Source of the DNA: Alphaproteobacteria bacterium
GTDB taxonomy: Bacteria > Pseudomonadota > Alphaproteobacteria > Micavibrionales > Micavibrionaceae
Reading direction: 5' to 3'
Assembly (NCBI GenBank): GCA_023301785.1
Contig: JALZUF010000202.1
Location: 1 to 32,022, forward strand
Length of the DNA stretch: 32,022 nt
In this document: piece by piece, positions 29,427-32,022 of the stretch
How positions within the stretch are numbered: position 1 is the first letter of the stretch
Layout of the letters: every line of letters starts with the position of its first letter
Notes under the pieces: generated by a model
Database searches by the model: none
Seen by the model: the letters and a program-made list of their open reading frames with translations, nothing else
Told to the model about the DNA's origin: nothing
Position numbers and translations under genes: made by a program

Positions 29427-30188
29427 TTATTGCAATGTTTGATGGCAAAAATCATTACTTCTATTTAACAGCTCTCTCATTGCGCCGTCTTTGGTATTGT
29501 TTGTGCCATTCAAAAATTCGGTATTTGAAGACAGAACTTCACCATCAATTAAAAAAGTCTGTTGCACTCTATTCGTAAAGTCGTCTTGTAAAACGTATGA
29601 AGAGCGCCCGTCTTGTTGACAGCTATAAGCCGCATTATCAAACCTAACATTTTGAAAGCTTGACAGATCATCGGAAAACGAAATTGGTTCACCTGTTCGA
29701 CAAAAATCATCGCTTAGGCGTTGCGCACTATCTATAGCTTGGGCTTCCATGCCGCTTGAGGGTGTCATCACACTTACGTCAAAAATACCTCGATCAGGTG
29801 AAGTTGTAATTAACGTTATGTCGTCAAATCTGCGTTCGTTTACAATTATGAATGAAGAAGCTGTAAATGAAGCACCTAGCTCACTTGTACATCTAGAGTA
29901 TTCTACACCATCGGCTAAGAGGGTTGTTTCATCCAAGGTCACACAAGGTCTACTCGTGTCATCTGCATCTTCTCCGATAACAAACCCTGTTCCAGCCGCA
30001 TATGGCGTTTCTATGGGCGTTTGATCGTTATAGGCGATATCAATGTCACACTCATCATCGGCAAAGATATTATTAATATTAGTTCCCGTAGGTTGCTCTT
30101 GTGTACTATTGCTACTACCACATGCTGCTGTTACTAAAGCCAGTACGCCAGTTGTCGCTAAAGTTCTAAGTTTATTATGTGTAGCCAT
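29427..30188 (-). CDS. Cysteine-rich lipoprotein B with an internal module repeat
   Basis: A 253-aa putative lipoprotein (signal MATHNKLRTLATTGVLALVTAAC; the T at -3 of the lipobox is unusual). I use ATG 30188; the frame extends four codons to a TTG at 30200 with no better signal. Numbered from the TTG, cysteines are C51, C86, C104 and C167, matching lipoprotein A, then C194 and C252. The last third (about 185-253) repeats the preceding C104-C167 segment in degenerate form: YSRCTS/YSCQQ, SFIIV/SYVLQ, and RLSDDFC/NRSNDFC. B thus looks like A plus one more half-module. Likely three disulfides. Function unknown. Its stop lies 3 nt before the 22-nt repeat that also follows A. Confidence 0.7.
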   Translation of the reverse strand: MATHNKLRTLATTGVLALVTAACGSSNSTQEQPTGTNINNIFADDECDIDIAYNDQTPIETPYAAGTGFVIGEDADDTSRPCVTLDETTLLADGVEYSRCTSELGASFTASSFIIVNERRFDDITLITTSPDRGIFDVSVMTPSSGMEAQAIDSAQRLSDDFCRTGEPISFSDDLSSFQNVRFDNAAYSCQQDGRSSYVLQDDFTNRVQQTFLIDGEVLSSNTEFLNGTNNTKDGAMRELLNRSNDFCHQTLQ

Positions 30189-30230
30189 AATGTTTTCCAA
30201 TGCTCGTTATTTTTTTGTAAACAGAAAAGT

Positions 30231-30254
30231 AATACAGTTTATGCATTATGTCAA
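30231..30254 (-). promoter_or_regulatory. Candidate promoter region of lipoprotein B
   Basis: On the minus strand TTGACATAAT begins at 30254, 8 bp after the tpiA stop codon, followed by GTATTAC at about the -10 position. The -35 is perfect, but the -10 is poor at normal spacing (TATTAC at 14 nt, TACTTT at 17 nt), so an activator may be needed if this is the promoter. Confidence 0.35.
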
Positions 30255-30261
30255 TAAAAAC

Positions 30262-31008
30262 TTAACTGGCCTTAGCAATGCCTACAAAATCTTCGGCTTT
30301 TAATGATGCCCCGCCAATAAGCGCCCCATTAACGTTCTTCACACCAAAAATCTCTTTGGCATTGGCTGGTTTGACTGATCCACCGTATAAAATACGCACA
30401 TTGTTAAAGTCTTCGATTTTTTCAGTCAATTTGGCACGTATGAAGTTATGCATATCTTCAATGTCTGCTTTAGTTGCGGTTTTTCCTGTACCGATCGCCC
30501 AAACAGGCTCGTACGCAATAACAGTGTTAGATGCGGTTGCTGTTTCTGGCAAAGAGCCAAAAAGTTGTTTTTCAACAATAGCTTTTTCTTCCCCCGCTTC
30601 ACGCTCTGCTTCCGTTTCACCAACACATATAATAGATGTCATGCCATTTTCATTGGCCATAAAGGCTTTTTGTTTAATGAGCATATCGCTTTCGCTGTAA
30701 TATGAACGACGCTCACTATGCCCTAAAATAACATGGGAACAATTGACGTCTCGCAGCATTGGTGCAGAAATATCACCAGTGTAAGCACCATTCTCAAATG
30801 GGGAGCAATCTTGTGCACCCAGTGATACCGCCATAGATAGCTCAGCTTGAACAGGCACTATATGATGTGATGATGGGCAAACCAAAAAATCGTTATTTTC
30901 TAACAATTGCGCGTCATTTTGTACTTCAGCCACAATATTGTGCGCCAATCCAACAGCGTCTTTAAGGTTGCCATTCATTTTCCAGTTACCAGCGATTAAA
31001 TTTTTCAT
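30262..31008 (-). CDS. tpiA: Triosephosphate isomerase
   Basis: Interconverts dihydroxyacetone phosphate and glyceraldehyde 3-phosphate. The 248-aa TIM barrel has K10 (GNWKMN), catalytic H97 (GHSERR), E167 (AYEPVWAIGTG, followed by the flexible loop) and the phosphate-binding YGGSV near residue 210. Length and catalytic residues are normal. It is divergent from ppiD across a 109-bp gap with interlocked promoters. In related genomes secG follows directly; here two lipoprotein genes intervene. Confidence 0.98.
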   Translation of the reverse strand: MKNLIAGNWKMNGNLKDAVGLAHNIVAEVQNDAQLLENNDFLVCPSSHHIVPVQAELSMAVSLGAQDCSPFENGAYTGDISAPMLRDVNCSHVILGHSERRSYYSESDMLIKQKAFMANENGMTSIICVGETEAEREAGEEKAIVEKQLFGSLPETATASNTVIAYEPVWAIGTGKTATKADIEDMHNFIRAKLTEKIEDFNNVRILYGGSVKPANAKEIFGVKNVNGALIGGASLKAEDFVGIAKAS

Positions 31009-31041
31009 GTCTATAACGTCTCATCCTTGTTGTTCTTGGTG

Positions 31042-31070
31042 TTGCTCTTAACCTAAGCTCCTCTTATAGT
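31042..31070 (+). promoter_or_regulatory. Putative ppiD promoter
   Basis: TTGCTC (31042-31047), a 17-nt spacer and TATAGT (31065-31070); predicted start near 31077, about 41 nt before the ppiD ATG. Its -10 overlaps the minus-strand -10 used for tpiA. Confidence 0.45.
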
Positions 31071-31090
31071 GTTATCAGAATTTTTTGCAA
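31063..31090 (-). promoter_or_regulatory. Putative tpiA promoter
   Basis: On the minus strand TTGCAA (31090-31085), a 16-nt spacer and TATAAG (31068-31063). The same eight bases (CTTATAGT, 31063-31070) supply the -10 elements of both divergent genes. Leader to the tpiA ATG is about 48 nt. Confidence 0.45.
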
Positions 31091-31117
31091 GTATGAGAAA
31101 AAGATAGGAATTATTTT

Positions 31118-32022
31118 ATGTTATCAGCACTACGTAACGGCGCTAAAAAAGGTTTTTTTAAATACATTCTGCTGGGGCTTCTGGTTCTAGCTGGGGGTGG
31201 CTTGGTCTTTACAGACGTGGGTGGTTTCTTCCGCGGCGGTGTTGGAAACAACCTTGTTGCCAAAGGTAAAAATATAGAAATCAGTACGATGCAGTTTGAT
31301 CGCACCGTGCGTCGTATTTTGTCGCGTCAAGGGATGAGTCCTCAAGAAGCTTATAATCTAGGCATGATCAACCAAATCCTTAATGGTGAAGTGCAAACAC
31401 AAATCCTTACAAGAGAAGCCCAAGACTTAGGTGTCGCAATTAATGACAAGGTTGTCATGGCGCATATTTCCAAAATTGCCGAGCCACTTGCTCAAAATGG
31501 TGTCAGTAAAAGAGAAGCTCTTCAGCAAGTCCTTAATTCTCAAGGGATCTCCGAAGGTGAATTTATCCAAGCCATCCGTCAGGAAATGGGTAACACCCTC
31601 TTCCGCTCCGCAATAATAAGCGACGATGTCGGAATTTCTCGCGCTCAAGCTGAAGACTTATACCAATACCAAAATGAAATTCGTGATGCACGTGGTTTTG
31701 TTTTAAGCAATAAATTTGCTAAGATTGAACAAGAGGCTTCAGACGAAAATCTTCAAAAATATTATGAAGCAAATAAGGCAGATTTCCTAATTTCTGAAAA
31801 ACGTAACATCACTGTAGCAACTTTGAAAAAAGAAATGCTTCAGGATAAAGTCGAAATTACAGATGAAGAGCTAAAAGCAGCTTACGCTGAAAATCTTGAA
31901 ACATACAAAAAACCTGAGCGTCGTAAATTAAGCCAAGCTATCATTGACCGTCAGACAGATGCTCAAGAAGTGGTAAAAAAGCTTAATAAAGGTAACAGCT
32001 TGAAAAAAGCAGTTAAGACCGT
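31118..32022 (+). CDS. ppiD: PpiD/SurA-type periplasmic folding factor (partial, runs off the right edge)
   Basis: About 301 codons of a membrane-anchored periplasmic peptidyl-prolyl isomerase/chaperone. A basic N-terminus (LSALRNGAKKGFFKY) and one membrane helix (about 15-33) precede a SurA-N-type chaperone domain (about 45-190: a QFDRTVRRIL helix, then NQILNGEVQTQILTREAQDLGV and SEGEFIQAIRQEMG). Helical segments follow (DENLQKYYEANKADF, ITDEELKAAYAENLETYKKPERRKL), as seen before the parvulin domain in PpiD. The parvulin domain itself would begin beyond the window. AGGA lies 8 nt before the ATG. A ppiD-tpiA divergent pair is common in alphaproteobacteria. Confidence 0.9.
   Translation, partial: MLSALRNGAKKGFFKYILLGLLVLAGGGLVFTDVGGFFRGGVGNNLVAKGKNIEISTMQFDRTVRRILSRQGMSPQEAYNLGMINQILNGEVQTQILTREAQDLGVAINDKVVMAHISKIAEPLAQNGVSKREALQQVLNSQGISEGEFIQAIRQEMGNTLFRSAIISDDVGISRAQAEDLYQYQNEIRDARGFVLSNKFAKIEQEASDENLQKYYEANKADFLISEKRNITVATLKKEMLQDKVEITDEELKAAYAENLETYKKPERRKLSQAIIDRQTDAQEVVKKLNKGNSLKKAVKT

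Overview
The window is about 32 kb of chromosomal core DNA from a moderately AT-rich alphaproteobacterium. That placement rests on gene content and order: ntrY-ntrX-trkA-(dat)-hfq-hflX, a fused ispDF followed by pgpA and cinA, lipA with a coq10-like gene, a PDH operon whose E1-beta carries its own lipoyl domain, and the string ppiD / tpiA-secG-pyrG-kdsA-eno-ftsB-pdhA. An exact genus cannot be read from the sequence; a Rhodospirillales- or Micavibrio-like lineage is an inference. I see no tRNA, rRNA, insertion sequence, prophage or CRISPR array.

Layout. Positions 1-8160, all minus strand, read from right to left: ntrY, ntrX, trkA, a D-amino-acid aminotransferase, a HAD phosphatase, hfq and a partial hflX that runs off the left edge. 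A 92-bp divergent promoter region separates this from ispDF-pgpA-cinA on the plus strand (8253-10415). cinA converges on, and overlaps, a long minus-strand series read from pdhA downwards (20276 to 10390): pdhA, an SseB-like gene, pdhB, aceF, a PiT-like permease, lpdA, a PH-domain membrane protein, lipA, an EamA permease and a coq10/ratA-like gene. Pyruvate dehydrogenase, its E3 subunit and the synthase that makes its lipoyl cofactor therefore lie in one co-directional block. ftsB lies just upstream of pdhA.

From 20761 to 31117 conserved genes (eno, kdsA, pyrG, secG, tpiA) alternate with lineage-specific genes: a lipoprotein (21379), a TTG-started anchored protein (23339), a two-gene unit of unknown proteins (24869-25985), a small beta-barrel protein (26067) and two paralogous cysteine-rich lipoproteins (28716-30188). 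ppiD enters at the right edge.

The least explained material is in these interleaved slots. The two lipoproteins share a four-cysteine pattern. The longer one carries a second copy of the C-terminal half of the module, and both are followed by the same 22-nt sequence. Three envelope genes share the promoter start TTGACATAAT. The beta-barrel gene appears to have a leaderless or nearly leaderless transcript from a promoter that overlaps the divergent one. The 230-aa protein has an HxD...H...R arrangement like that of Fe(II)/2-oxoglutarate dioxygenases. No complete, clearly new multi-gene system is evident; these are the best leads.
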